From: VRUE01 sp963702175
GTDB taxonomy: Bacteria > Actinomycetota > Thermoleophilia > Solirubrobacterales > 70-9
NCBI GenBank assembly: GCA_963702175.1
Contig: OY969721.1
Span: 186,001-250,000, forward strand
Direction: 5' to 3'
DNA length: 64,000 nucleotides
Under the pieces are notes generated by a model that worked only from the letters and a program-made list of their open reading frames with translations, had not been told where the DNA came from and made no database searches. Shown piece after piece: positions 25,539 to 34,161 of the stretch; within the stretch, counting starts at the first letter, position 1; the number at the start of each line of letters is the position of its first letter. The position numbers and the translations under genes are program-made.

Positions 25539-25976
25539 TCAGCCGATCTTCTCAGCCAGCTCGACGATGATCCCTTCGGGGCCGCGGACGTAGCAGAGCC
25601 AGTAGCTGTCCTCGTAGCGCACCAGCTCGCCGACGAGCTCGGTGCCGCGGGCTCGTAGGCCGGCGACGATGGTGTCGATGTCTTCGACGAGGAAGGCGAG
25701 ATGGCGGAGGCCCGGCGTGTTCGCCGGCGCGTGCGGATCGCCGTCCTGGGTCGGCGGCGAGTGGAACTTCACCAACTCGATTTCTCCGTGGCCGTCCGGG
25801 GTCCGCAGCATCGCGAACTCCACCCTGACCTCATCGAGCGCCACGATGCGGTCCACCCAGCTGCCCTCGACCTGGCCCTTGCCTCGCGCCTCGAGTCCGA
25901 GCTCGACGAAGAACTCGGTTGCGGCCGCGAGGTCGTCAACAACGATGCCGACGTGTTCCATCCGTTGGATCGTCAT
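25539..25976 (-). CDS. VOC-superfamily (glyoxalase-like) protein
   Basis: 145 residues, two beta-alpha-beta-beta-beta units. Candidate metal ligands are His in MEHVGIVVDD, Glu in EIELVKFHSP, His in LRHLAFLVEDI and Glu in GIIVELAEKIG, the four-position pattern of glyoxalase I and epimerase relatives. The exact reaction is not deducible. The start is the ATG of MTIQRMEHVG; a longer frame exists upstream but has no support. It stands alone between two copies of repeat R. Confidence 0.85.
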   Translation of the reverse strand: MTIQRMEHVGIVVDDLAAATEFFVELGLEARGKGQVEGSWVDRIVALDEVRVEFAMLRTPDGHGEIELVKFHSPPTQDGDPHAPANTPGLRHLAFLVEDIDTIVAGLRARGTELVGELVRYEDSYWLCYVRGPEGIIVELAEKIG

Positions 25977-26021
25977 CTGCTCGATGGTAAGGAATCGCCG
26001 TAGCCGCACTCAGCTGCGGGC

Positions 26022-26048
26022 TGGGGTTGCTACAGGGAGGAGAGACCG
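26022..26048 (+). repeat. Dispersed repeat R, copy 3 (short form)
   Basis: CTGGGGTTGCTACAGGGAGG followed by AGAGACC. One base differs from copy 4 over the shared part. It lies 45 bases upstream of the VOC gene. The rest of 25,977-26,244 holds a GACTGTGGCACGAGCGTGGC stretch near 26,139, similar to 28,070, and a promoter just before the next gene. Confidence 0.7.
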
Positions 26049-26244
26049 GCGAGTCGCCGCATCGGAAAGCGGAATCCAGCTCGCAGAGCCAAATCTCATC
26101 CGGCTGATTTCGGTTACAACCGGCTGAATCCGCGCCCGACTGTGGCACGAGCGTGGCATCGCTCGATTCCGCTGCACGACAAAGTCGATTGCCTTGGCCA
26201 ACGGCCGCCGACCACCGCGCATGTAGCTATAGCCTATAAACGCC

Positions 26245-26661
26245 TTGGTTCACGGGGTCCATTTGAGTTCAATTCCCAAGCTTGTCTCGTCGCCGAGGAG
26301 GCTTGCGCTTGCAGCATTGACCCTGCTGGTTGCGGCCGCGCTGAGTGGCTGTTCGTCTTTGGAGCAATCGCCCGGCGAGCGCCTCAGCGAAGATCTCGCG
26401 AATGCTCTACGCGCCGAAGGGCGCATTGAGTGTTCGCTCTATCTAAAAGATCTCTGGCGGTGCTACGTCGAAACGGACCCCGGCAGCGGCTTGGGCGGCG
26501 GGCTCACGCTCAGGCTGCGCGGAAACGGCTGCTGGAATGCCCGGCATACCCGGTACGCCAAGGGGGAAAATTGGCCCTATTCTCGCGAAAGCCTCTCTTT
26601 TGGAGATTCGGAAGCCGTTGGCCGCACATTCCGGGCTGTACGGAGCTTGAGGATTAGTTGA
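26245..26661 (+). CDS. Small putative lipoprotein
   Basis: 138 residues. A lipoprotein signal is clear: a basic N-terminus, the hydrophobic LALAALTLLVAAALSGC stretch and the lipobox LSGC. The mature part has paired cysteines (IECSLYLKDLWRCYV, GNGCWNARHTRY) and no family I know. The start is uncertain because only TTG codons fit; I chose the first, 9 bases after a TAGCCT box at 26,230. It ends 99 bases from the convergent chromate transporter. Confidence 0.6.
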   Translation: MVHGVHLSSIPKLVSSPRRLALAALTLLVAAALSGCSSLEQSPGERLSEDLANALRAEGRIECSLYLKDLWRCYVETDPGSGLGGGLTLRLRGNGCWNARHTRYAKGENWPYSRESLSFGDSEAVGRTFRAVRSLRIS

Positions 26662-26760
26662 CTCGTCGTAGTCGATGGCAATCACGCCCACTCGCACTAG
26701 CCATCTCGTCAAGCTGCTTTCTGATCCGGCTTCCTCGGCCTCGCGGTCGTAGCTCGCACC

Positions 26761-27951
26761 TCAGACCAAGGTGTGCTGAAGGACAACGCCGACGATCCCC
26801 GCAACGCCCATCACGTAAACGACAGTCAGCTTTGAGTGCCAGCGGTTGAGGGCAGCGAAGGCACCAAGGGCGATCAGGGCGGTGTGAACATCGGTGACGC
26901 TGGTTTCGAGGATCGTCACCGTGACCGCTGCGATCAGCCCGATCACCGCCGCCGCGACGCCGAGCAGGAAGGGGTGCAAGCGCTCGTTCTCGGAGACCGC
27001 TACGAGCTGGCGGTGGAGGAAGATCGGGAAGACAAAGGCGGGCAGGAAGATGCCGAGCGTCATCACCAGGGCACCGCCGAGCCCTCCGGCGATGTAGCCG
27101 ACGAAGGTCGAGAAGATGATCAGCGGCGCTGGCAGCACGCCGCCCATCGCCAGGCCGTCGTTGAACTGGCTCGCGGTCAGCCAATGATGGTTTTCGACAG
27201 CGGCCTCGCGCAGGAAGGGGATCACGGTGTACGCGCCGCCGAAGGTGAGCAGGCCCGCCTTCAATCCCTCGAGGAAGATCGTCGCCGTCAGCGAGAGCGT
27301 GATCGCCCCGGCGAGGACGGCTAGGACCGCCAATGGACTGAGCGCAAAGCTGTTGGCCCGATGAGTCCAGCGCCGCCCGTTCGTCCACAGCTCATAGGCG
27401 ATACCGCCGCCGAGCAAAACCAGGACGAAGGTGATGCCGGTCCAGACGGTCAGGACGAAGCCCACGAGCGCGATGATCGCGAGCGGCACGTCGCTGATGA
27501 ATGATTTGCTGAGCCGGACCAGGGCGCGGGCGACCAGCGCCCCAACCGCCGCCGTCAGCCCGTAGAACAGGCCGTGCAGGTGTCCGGCGAGGTTTGCCTC
27601 GACGTAGAGAATCGAGAGGCCGAGCATGAGGATGAAACCCGGCAGCATGAACCCGAGACCAGCGAGGAAGCCGCCGAGCTTGCCGCCGCGCAAGCGGCCG
27701 AAGTAGACACAAAGCTCGTGGGCCTCGGGGCCGGGAAGGATTTGGTAGACGGCCAGGAGCTTCCTGAAGCTCGCCTCGCTGAGCCAAACTTCCTCGTCTA
27801 CGCACTCGCGCTTGATCATCGCGATCTGCGCAGCCGGTCCGCCCCAGGCAAGCAGGCCGAACTTGAGGAAGCGAATGAAGATCGAGCCGGGCGAGTCGGT
27901 CGCCCTCGAAGGGATCGGCGGCTCGATGGCGCTGGCGTCGGTCGCGGCCAT
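26761..27951 (-). CDS. chrA: Chromate transporter, CHR family
   Basis: 396 residues with about 10-12 membrane helices in two homologous halves. Each half carries the family glycine motif: FGLLAWGGPAAQIAMIKRE in the first and GLLTFGGAYTVIPFLREAAV in the second. The PGPEAHEL segment in the first half and GGVLPAPLIIFSTFVGY in the second are also typical. It would export chromate, or possibly sulfate, with the proton gradient. The full two-domain length is present and no break is visible. A regulator is not adjacent. Confidence 0.92.
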   Translation of the reverse strand: MAATDASAIEPPIPSRATDSPGSIFIRFLKFGLLAWGGPAAQIAMIKRECVDEEVWLSEASFRKLLAVYQILPGPEAHELCVYFGRLRGGKLGGFLAGLGFMLPGFILMLGLSILYVEANLAGHLHGLFYGLTAAVGALVARALVRLSKSFISDVPLAIIALVGFVLTVWTGITFVLVLLGGGIAYELWTNGRRWTHRANSFALSPLAVLAVLAGAITLSLTATIFLEGLKAGLLTFGGAYTVIPFLREAAVENHHWLTASQFNDGLAMGGVLPAPLIIFSTFVGYIAGGLGGALVMTLGIFLPAFVFPIFLHRQLVAVSENERLHPFLLGVAAAVIGLIAAVTVTILETSVTDVHTALIALGAFAALNRWHSKLTVVYVMGVAGIVGVVLQHTLV

Positions 27952-28176
27952 GATCTAGGCGGCGGAGGCTAGTAGGGCGTGGGCGTGACCGTCGCGGACC
28001 GCTGGCCATCACTGCTGGGCGATCAGGACGGCGAGGTTCAAGCCGTGCCACGGATCGTAGGTTTGCTGACTGTGGCACCGACTGTGGCACGGGTGGCCGG
28101 GGCAGCGCCGGGGCGACCTGCCTGAACACTCGCTGGGGCGCCGTATTCCGCTTGCTAAAGCCTCACCAACAGAAAA

Positions 28177-28199
28177 CGCCCCTCCGGGGAGGAGGGGCG
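28177..28199 (+). terminator. Strong hairpin, possible terminator
   Basis: CGCCCCTCC pairs perfectly with GGAGGGGCG around a 5-base loop. It is preceded by an A-run (AGAAAAC) and followed by CTATCTGG, so an A-run on one side suits termination of transcription coming from the right. It sits directly beside repeat R copy 4. Confidence 0.45.
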
Positions 28200-28203
28200 C
28201 TAT

Positions 28204-28253
28204 CTGGGGTTACTACAGGGAGGAGAGATATGTATCTCTATATATGTGGATCC
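28204..28253 (+). repeat. Dispersed repeat R, copy 4 (long form)
   Basis: CTGGGGTTACTACAGGGAGG followed by AGAGATATGTATCTC, a GAGAT-ATGT-ATCTC palindrome, then TATATATGTGGATCC. It has the same two blocks as copy 1. An AGGGAGGAG tract sits 5 bases before an ATG that opens a 52-codon frame; I do not call that a gene. Confidence 0.75.
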
Positions 28254-28571
28254 GTGGGAGGTAGGTGGGCCCTGATGTGCCGCGGGCGCTGCATCGTGGG
28301 AAGCGATGAGTGCCAGGTTGCGGTACGGAACCCAACCGAGAAGTCTTTGTCGTTCTGCCCCTTATCGTCCTTTTGCTCGAATCCTTGAACAGCGTACGAA
28401 CATATGTGCGCTCTGTCTGTGAGTGGGATCACAGAGGCTTGGCGTCTCCAAGCCCTTGAACTGGTCTACCCGGTCGAACGACCTTAGTACCCAATTCTAA
28501 TGAGGGGCTAAACCTCCTGCAAGGCCTGATCTGGCAGGGCGATCACGAGGCGCGCCGGTAGCGTTGCAGCC

Positions 28572-29354
28572 GTGACTAAGGCTCGGATAGACGCGGTCTT
28601 GGCCGACCAGGGCCTTTTCTCGTCGCGCACAGCCGCGGCCGGGGCGGTTCGCGCCGGCGAAGTGCGGATCGGCGCCGACGGCCCGGTCGCCCTGCGCCCG
28701 AGCCAGCTGGTCGAGCGCGAGGCGCAGCTGGTGGTGGACACAGGGCCGCGCTTTGTCTCACGCGGAGGGATCAAGCTCGACAACGCGCTCGGGGCGCTCG
28801 GGATCGACGTCGCCGGGCGCGACTGCCTCGACGTCGGCGCCTCGACCGGGGGCTTCACCGACTGCCTGCTCCAGCGCGGCGCCGCCAGGGTCGCGGCCGT
28901 CGACGTGGCCTACGGCCAGCTCGACTTGAGATTGCGCGAAGACCCGCGGGTGACGGTGATCGAGCGGCTCAACGCGCGAGAGCTCGACCGCGGCGACCTT
29001 CCCTTCGAGGTCTCGCTGGCGACCATCGACGTCTCCTTCATCTCGCTGGCCAAGGTGCTTCCGGCCGTTACCCGCTGCCTGGCGCCCGGCGGCGAAGTGC
29101 TGGCGATGGTCAAGCCGCAGTTCGAGCTGGGGCGCGAGCGGGTCGGTCGCGGAGTGGTCCGCGATGCGGCCGATCGTCGTGAGGCCGTTCTCGGTGTGGC
29201 GCACGCCGTCCGCGAGCTGGGCCTGCCCGTGAGGGGGTTCGCTCCCTCGGGCCTGCCGGGACCGAAGGGCAATATCGAGACGTTCGTCTGGGCCGGCGGC
29301 GAGGGCGAGGGCGTCGCGGACCTGCAGGCTGCCGTCGATGAGGTGGATGCCTGA
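28572..29354 (+). CDS. tlyA: TlyA-family rRNA 2'-O-methyltransferase
   Basis: 260 residues. An N-terminal S4 RNA-binding domain (RIDAVLADQGLFSSRTAAAGAVRAGEVRI) is followed by an FtsJ-like SAM methyltransferase domain: SRGGIKLDNAL, then the SAM motif DVGASTGGFTDCLLQRGA, TIDVSFISL, and MVKPQFELGRE with the catalytic Lys. TlyA methylates 16S and 23S rRNA cytidines in mycobacteria and is required there for capreomycin sensitivity. GTG start with TAGCGT 7 bases upstream. nadK overlaps by one base (TGATG). Confidence 0.95.
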   Translation: MTKARIDAVLADQGLFSSRTAAAGAVRAGEVRIGADGPVALRPSQLVEREAQLVVDTGPRFVSRGGIKLDNALGALGIDVAGRDCLDVGASTGGFTDCLLQRGAARVAAVDVAYGQLDLRLREDPRVTVIERLNARELDRGDLPFEVSLATIDVSFISLAKVLPAVTRCLAPGGEVLAMVKPQFELGRERVGRGVVRDAADRREAVLGVAHAVRELGLPVRGFAPSGLPGPKGNIETFVWAGGEGEGVADLQAAVDEVDA

Positions 29355-30205
29355 TGGCCGAGCGCGTCGCCGCCCTGATCACCCACTCGCACCCGCCGGC
29401 CGCGACCGAGGCCGTCGCGGTCGCCACTGCCGCTGCCCGCGAGGCGGGCTGGCGCCTCGTCGCAACCCCAGAGGAGCTGGCCAAGCACGGGGACGCCGCC
29501 GCCGGCATCGAGGAGGTGGGGTCGCTGCCGGCTAGCCCCGACCTCTGCCTCGTGCTCGGTGGCGACGGCTCGATCCTCTACGCGCTGCGCAGCTTCGCCC
29601 GCACGGGGGTACCGGTATTCGGCGTCAACTTCGGCACGGTCGGCTTTCTCGCGGCGGTCGAGCGCGACGAGGCCGAGCGGGGGATCAGGCGCGCCCTCGG
29701 GGGAGAGATCGAGACGATCGACCTGCCCGCGCTCACGGTCGAGGTCGGCGGCGAGGAGCGCGTCGCCTTCAACGACGTCAGCTTCAGCCGCCGCCCCCAG
29801 GACCGGGTCGCCGAGCTGAGCTACCGGATTGCCGGCGAAGAGGTCGGCCACGTGCGCTGCGACGGGCTCGTCGCAGCCACTCCCGCCGGCTCGACCGGAT
29901 ACAACCTCGCCAACCAGGGCCCGATCCTCGCCTGGGGGGTGGAGGGGTACGTGGTCTCCTACATCTCGCCGCACTCGCTGACCGCGCGTGCCCTCGTCGT
30001 CGCGCCCGGTGACGTGCTCACCGTCGGCAACGCGGCGGGCCGCGAGCCTGTCGACGTCGCGGTCGACGGCGTCCAGCTCAGTGAGATGGAGCCGGGCGCG
30101 GCGATGGAGGTGCGCTTCGCCACGGGGGCCGGGCGCCTCGCCCAACTGCCGGGGACGAGCTTCTACCACCGAATTCGCGAGAAGTTCGGCCATCTCGCTG
30201 TCTAG
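29354..30205 (+). CDS. nadK: NAD kinase
   Basis: 283 residues. It phosphorylates NAD to NADP. The GGDGSI motif (LCLVLGGDGSILYALR) with the catalytic Asp, FGVNFGTVGFL, and the NAD-binding segments FNDVSFSR, VRCDGLVAATPAGSTGYNLA and DGVQ are all present. It lies between tlyA and recN as in mycobacteria. The 58 bases before recN contain a weak CCCC...GGGG hairpin that may end transcription from the tlyA-nadK pair. Confidence 0.96.
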   Translation: MAERVAALITHSHPPAATEAVAVATAAAREAGWRLVATPEELAKHGDAAAGIEEVGSLPASPDLCLVLGGDGSILYALRSFARTGVPVFGVNFGTVGFLAAVERDEAERGIRRALGGEIETIDLPALTVEVGGEERVAFNDVSFSRRPQDRVAELSYRIAGEEVGHVRCDGLVAATPAGSTGYNLANQGPILAWGVEGYVVSYISPHSLTARALVVAPGDVLTVGNAAGREPVDVAVDGVQLSEMEPGAAMEVRFATGAGRLAQLPGTSFYHRIREKFGHLAV

Positions 30206-30263
30206 GAGTGCGATCCCCCTGCACAGGCGGGGTCAGTCCGATTCCGCTGCTACTTAAGAGAGC

Positions 30264-31946
30264 GTGTTGCGAGAGCTGCGGATCGAGAACCTGCTGCTGA
30301 TCGAGCGGGCTGAGTTGAGGCTGGGGGAGGGGCTGAACGCGATCACGGGGGAGACCGGGGCGGGGAAGACCGTGCTGGCGCACTCGCTCGACCTGCTGAT
30401 GGGCGGCAAGGCCAGGCCGCAGATAGTCCGGCCTGGGGCAGGGGAGGCCTGGGTGGAGGGGGTGTTCGACCTGCCGGAAGGGCTGCTGGGGGAGCCCGAG
30501 ATGGAGGAGCTGGCCGAGCGGTTGCCGGAGGGCGCCGAGGAGGTCGTGCTCGGCCGCCGCGTCTCGGCAAGCGGGCGGACAAGCGCCTTTGTCGCCGGCC
30601 GCTCCGCCTCCGCCGGCGATCTGAAGCTGCTGGGCGGGCGGCTGCTCGCTTTCTACGGGCAGCACGAGCATCGCAAGCTGACGCTCGCCTCGGCCCAGAT
30701 GGAGGTGCTGGACGGTTTTGCCGGAGCCGCTCACCTGGAGCTGCGTCGGCGCTATCGCGAGGCGCACCGGGAGTGCTCCCGGCTCGAGGCCGAGCTGGCG
30801 GAGCTGCGCGAGCAGGACGGCTCGCGCGAGCGCGACTTGGATCTCTATCGCTACGAGCTGTCCGAGATCGAGGCGGCTGCGCCAGATCCGGCCGAGGAGG
30901 CGGATCTCGCTGCGGAGCGCGAGCGCCTGCGTCACTCCGAGGGCTTGCGCGAGGCGGCGGCTGGGGCACAGGCGGGTATCTCCGGCGCTGAGGAGGACGG
31001 CGGCGGCGCTTCGGCTTCGCTCGCTCAGGCCGAGGCTCTGCTCCAGGGCGTCGCCGGGGTCGACGCCGAGCTCGACTCGATCGGCGAGCGGCTCGGTGCT
31101 CTCGCGCTCGAGCTGGGCGACGTCACCGCTGAGCTGCGCGGCTACCTGGAGGGGATCGAGGCCGACCCGGAGAGACTCGCGGCGGTCGAGGAACGGCTCG
31201 ACTCACTGGAGCGACTGAAGCGCAAGCACGGGGGCAGCATCGAGTCGGTGCTGGCACACGCGGAGCGCTGCCGGACGGAGGTCGAGCGGATCGAGGGTGC
31301 GGAGTCGAGGGGCGGCGAGGCGGAGGCGGCACTGGCCGAGACCGAGTCGCAGCGGGAGGAGCTCGGCGAGCGCCTCGCCAAGGGCCGTGCCAAGGCCGCC
31401 TCCCCGCTGGAGACGCGGGTGGCCGAGGAGTTGGAGGGGCTGGCGATGCCGGGCGCCGTCCTCGAGGTCGTCCTCGAGCCCCATCCCGATGGGTTCGGCC
31501 CGAGCGGGCGGGAGACGATAGAGCTGCGGGTCGCGCCAAACCCGGGCATCGAGCCGGCGCCGCTGCGCGACGCGGCGTCGGGCGGCGAGCTCTCGCGGGT
31601 GATGCTCGCACTAACCGGCCTCGGCGAGGCTGGCGGGCCGGGCACCCTCGTCTTCGACGAGATCGACGCTGGGATCGGCGGCACGACCGCGCGCGCTGTC
31701 GGCGAGCGGCTGCGGGGGCTGGGCGAGGCCCGCCAGGTGATCTGCATCACCCACCTGCCGCAGGTTGCCTCCCTCGCCGAGACGCACTTCCGGCTTGAGA
31801 AGGACCTCGCCGGCGAGCCGGCGCGGGCGACCGTGGAGCGTCTCGACGGCGACACCGTGGTCGCGGAGATCCGCCGCATGCTTGGCGGGGACGGAGACGA
31901 CGATGCCGCCACACTCCACGCGCGTGAGCTACTGAAGGCTGCCTGA
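30264..31946 (+). CDS. recN: DNA repair ATPase RecN
   Basis: 560 residues, SMC-like. The Walker A motif GETGAGKTV is near the N-terminus, then two coiled-coil arms rich in Glu/Arg (about 150-400), then the ABC signature ASGGELSRVMLAL, Walker B TLVFDEIDAGIGG and CITHLPQVAS. It acts at double-strand breaks. GTG start. The gene's last 15 bases and stop codon form one arm of an inverted repeat that frames the pseudoknot-like element downstream. Confidence 0.96.
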   Translation: MLRELRIENLLLIERAELRLGEGLNAITGETGAGKTVLAHSLDLLMGGKARPQIVRPGAGEAWVEGVFDLPEGLLGEPEMEELAERLPEGAEEVVLGRRVSASGRTSAFVAGRSASAGDLKLLGGRLLAFYGQHEHRKLTLASAQMEVLDGFAGAAHLELRRRYREAHRECSRLEAELAELREQDGSRERDLDLYRYELSEIEAAAPDPAEEADLAAERERLRHSEGLREAAAGAQAGISGAEEDGGGASASLAQAEALLQGVAGVDAELDSIGERLGALALELGDVTAELRGYLEGIEADPERLAAVEERLDSLERLKRKHGGSIESVLAHAERCRTEVERIEGAESRGGEAEAALAETESQREELGERLAKGRAKAASPLETRVAEELEGLAMPGAVLEVVLEPHPDGFGPSGRETIELRVAPNPGIEPAPLRDAASGGELSRVMLALTGLGEAGGPGTLVFDEIDAGIGGTTARAVGERLRGLGEARQVICITHLPQVASLAETHFRLEKDLAGEPARATVERLDGDTVVAEIRRMLGGDGDDDAATLHARELLKAA

Positions 31947-32034
31947 CCGGCGCATAGCCGCGTCCTCGGTCGCTCGCGTGCAGAGCACGCCACGCTCCCT
32001 GCGTCCTTGCTCTGCTTGGTCAGGCAGCCTTCAG
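31932..32034 (+). repeat. Pseudoknot-like extragenic element, copy A
   Basis: Perfect 17-base arms, CTGAAGGCTGCCTGACC (31,932-31,948, containing the recN stop) and its complement at 32,018-32,034. Inside is a core shared with copy B: GCGTCCTCGGTCG (31,960-31,972), a hairpin GCGTG-CAGAG-CACGC (31,976-31,990), then CTCCCTGCGTCC, then CTCTG (32,010-32,014) complementary to the hairpin loop. It may terminate recN transcription or be a small mobile repeat. Confidence 0.7.
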
Positions 32035-32055
32035 GACTTGCCGTAACCTGGGCGG

Positions 32056-33249
32056 GTGGCTACCGCCAGTCGCCGTCGCTTCCCTGCGCTGCTCTCACGG
32101 CGCAACGGAGCGTCCGCGGAGGAGTCGACCCGCGGCACGGCGCGGCTCGGGAAGCGCACCAAGCACTTGGTCAAGCGCCTCGGTCCCGGCGACGTCGCCG
32201 TCATTGACCACCTGAACATCGATCGGATCGCGGCCGAGGAGCTGATCGCGACCGGCGTCGGCGCGGTGCTGAACGCATCGCCCTCCTCCGACGGCCAGTA
32301 CCCGAACACCGGGCCGCTGCTGCTCGCTCGCGCCGGCGTCCTGCTCGTCGACGTCGAGGACGGCGATCCCTTCGAGCTGCTGCACGACGGCGACGTGGTG
32401 ACGATCTCCCGCGCCGGCGTCGTCACCGTCAGGAGCGGAGAGCTGCTGCACGGCCGGAGGCTCGAGATCGCTGAGCTGGAGCGCCAGCTCGACGAGCAGC
32501 GCGAACGGGTCGACGAGGCGCTCGCCGAATTTGCCGAGAACACGGTCGCCCACGTCCGCCAGGAGACCGACCTGCTGACCGGCAGCGTCGAGTTCCCGCC
32601 TACCCGCGCATCCTTCCGCGACCGGCACGTGCTGATCGTCGTCCGCGGCGAGCACCACCGGCGCGACCTGAAGGCGCTGCGCGCCTACATCCGCGACATG
32701 CGGCCGGTGGTGGTCGCGGTCGACGGCGGCGCCGACGGGGCGCTGGAAGCGGGCCTGAAGCCGGACCTGATCCTCGGCGACATGGACTCCGCCGGCGACG
32801 CGGCGCTCCGCTGCGGGGCCGAGCTGATCGTCCACGCCTATCCCGACGGCCGCGCGCCGGGGCGTCAGCGGTTGCTGGACATGGGACTCGAGCACACCGT
32901 CCTTCCGGCCGCCGGCACCAGCGAGGACGTGGCGATGCTGATGGCCTACGAGCGCGGCGCGGCGCTGATTGTCAGCGTCGGCGCCCACTTCAACCTGATC
33001 GAGTTCCTCGACCGCAAGCGCGGCGGGATGTCCTCCACCTTTCTCACCCGGCTGCGGATCGGCGAGCGCCTGGTCGACGCGAAGGGCGTCAGCCGCCTCT
33101 ACAACCCCGGGACTGGCTACGGCCCGGCCGCACTCTTCCTCGCCGCCTTCGCGATCCTGCTCGCTGTCCTCGTGATCGCCTCACCGGCGCTGAACGAGCT
33201 CGTCGACTTGATCTGGCTCAAGATCAAGATCTGGCTCGGCCTTTCGTAA
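32056..33249 (+). CDS. steA: SteA-like cytokinetic protein
   Basis: 397 residues. It matches the actinobacterial SteA family (Rv1697 in M. tuberculosis), which with SteB is reported to take part in cell separation in corynebacteria. The central part resembles thiamin pyrophosphokinase (AVDGGADGALEAGLKPDLILGDMDSAG), though it is probably not a kinase here. One membrane helix lies near the C-terminus (about 353-375), so the bulk is cytoplasmic. The GTG start is exactly 6 bases after TAACCT. Gene order recN-steA-mctB is conserved with mycobacteria. Confidence 0.88.
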   Translation: MATASRRRFPALLSRRNGASAEESTRGTARLGKRTKHLVKRLGPGDVAVIDHLNIDRIAAEELIATGVGAVLNASPSSDGQYPNTGPLLLARAGVLLVDVEDGDPFELLHDGDVVTISRAGVVTVRSGELLHGRRLEIAELERQLDEQRERVDEALAEFAENTVAHVRQETDLLTGSVEFPPTRASFRDRHVLIVVRGEHHRRDLKALRAYIRDMRPVVVAVDGGADGALEAGLKPDLILGDMDSAGDAALRCGAELIVHAYPDGRAPGRQRLLDMGLEHTVLPAAGTSEDVAMLMAYERGAALIVSVGAHFNLIEFLDRKRGGMSSTFLTRLRIGERLVDAKGVSRLYNPGTGYGPAALFLAAFAILLAVLVIASPALNELVDLIWLKIKIWLGLS

Positions 33250-33291
33250 GGTCTGGCGTTGCGGCGAGCAGCCGAATAGCCTCTCCCGGCG

Positions 33292-34161
33292 ATGGGATAC
33301 AGCGCCCGCTATCACGCGACCTCACTGATCGCGATCTTCGTCGCCTTGGCGATCGGGATCTTGATCGGGGCCGCCCTCGGCGGTGACACCCTCGACGACA
33401 CTCGCAAAGACCTGGAGCGCAGCCTCACCGGCAACCTCGAGGACGCGCGCGAGCGGTCCGAGGAGCTAAGCGGTGAGCTGGGTCGCGCCAACGAGTTCGC
33501 CGCGCGGGTCTACCCGGCGCTCACCCGCGACCGGCTGGACGGCCGCCGGATCGGCCTGCTCGCGCTCGGAAATCTGCCCGGCGACGTTCCCGACGAGGTC
33601 GAGGAGGCGCTGGACCCGACGGGCGGGAGGCTGGTTGCTGTCGGGGTCGTGCGGGAGCCGATCGACGTCCGCGCCCTCGCCAACGACTTGGAGAGGACCC
33701 GGTTTGCCGAGATGGCCGACGATCCCGACGCCCAGACTGCCTTCGGCGCCGGGGTCGGCCGGCAGCTCGTACTTGGAGGGACGTTGCTGGAGCGGGTGCG
33801 AAGCCGCCTCTTCTCGCGCGCCAGCGGCAACTTCGGTGGGCTCGACGGCGTGATCGTCGTCCGCGACCAGCCCGAAGACATGGGGTCGCTGCAGGAGGCC
33901 GCCGCGGGCCGGGTCGAGTCCGGTCTCGTGAGCGGCATCGCCGCGACTCGAGCGCCCGCGGTAGGGGTCGAGACATCGACCGACGACTCGTCCTCGATCG
34001 CCTTCTTCCAGGCAAACGACCTCTCCAGCGTCGACGACGTCGACCTCGTCGCCGGACGGCTGGCGATGGTGCTCTCCTTGCTCGGAGCCGAGGGCAGCTT
34101 TGGTGTCAAGGGCTCCGCCGACAGCCTGCTGCCCGACCTACTGACCCCCGAGCGCCGGTGA
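33292..34161 (+). CDS. MctB/SteB-like membrane-anchored protein
   Basis: 289 residues. A single N-terminal membrane helix (about 10-31, IAIFVALAIGILIGAAL) is followed by a short coiled coil (TRKDLERSLTGNLEDARERSEELSGEL) and a globular extracytoplasmic domain. It is the counterpart of Rv1698/MctB, named a copper transporter, and of SteB in corynebacteria; family and position agree, but no copper-binding Cys/His cluster is visible here. TAGCCT lies 9 bases before the ATG. It overlaps the next gene by 4 bases. Confidence 0.85.
   Translation: MGYSARYHATSLIAIFVALAIGILIGAALGGDTLDDTRKDLERSLTGNLEDARERSEELSGELGRANEFAARVYPALTRDRLDGRRIGLLALGNLPGDVPDEVEEALDPTGGRLVAVGVVREPIDVRALANDLERTRFAEMADDPDAQTAFGAGVGRQLVLGGTLLERVRSRLFSRASGNFGGLDGVIVVRDQPEDMGSLQEAAAGRVESGLVSGIAATRAPAVGVETSTDDSSSIAFFQANDLSSVDDVDLVAGRLAMVLSLLGAEGSFGVKGSADSLLPDLLTPERR

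Larger units (their letters stand above)
27952..28571. other. 620-base gap with hairpin, repeat and tandem GACTGTGGCAC
   Basis: No convincing gene. In order: a tandem CGACTGTGGCAC motif near 28,064-28,091 (also seen near 26,139), a strong hairpin at 28,177-28,199, repeat R copy 4 at 28,204-28,253, then unassigned sequence with an AT-richer stretch near 28,330-28,420, and the tlyA promoter box TAGCGT at 28,559-28,564. Confidence 0.6.

Noticed and set aside
28152..28388. Possible small gene across repeat R copy 4 with AGGAG five bases before an ATG (52 codons, six Cys).
   Set aside because: It lies in repeat sequence and the frame is not kept in copy 1. No family resemblance; left as repeat only.
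28391..28500. Minus-strand GGTACTAAGG...GACC resembling a 23S rRNA 3' end.
   Set aside because: Only a few bases match and no rRNA helix or 5S follows; an rRNA remnant cannot be supported by eye.
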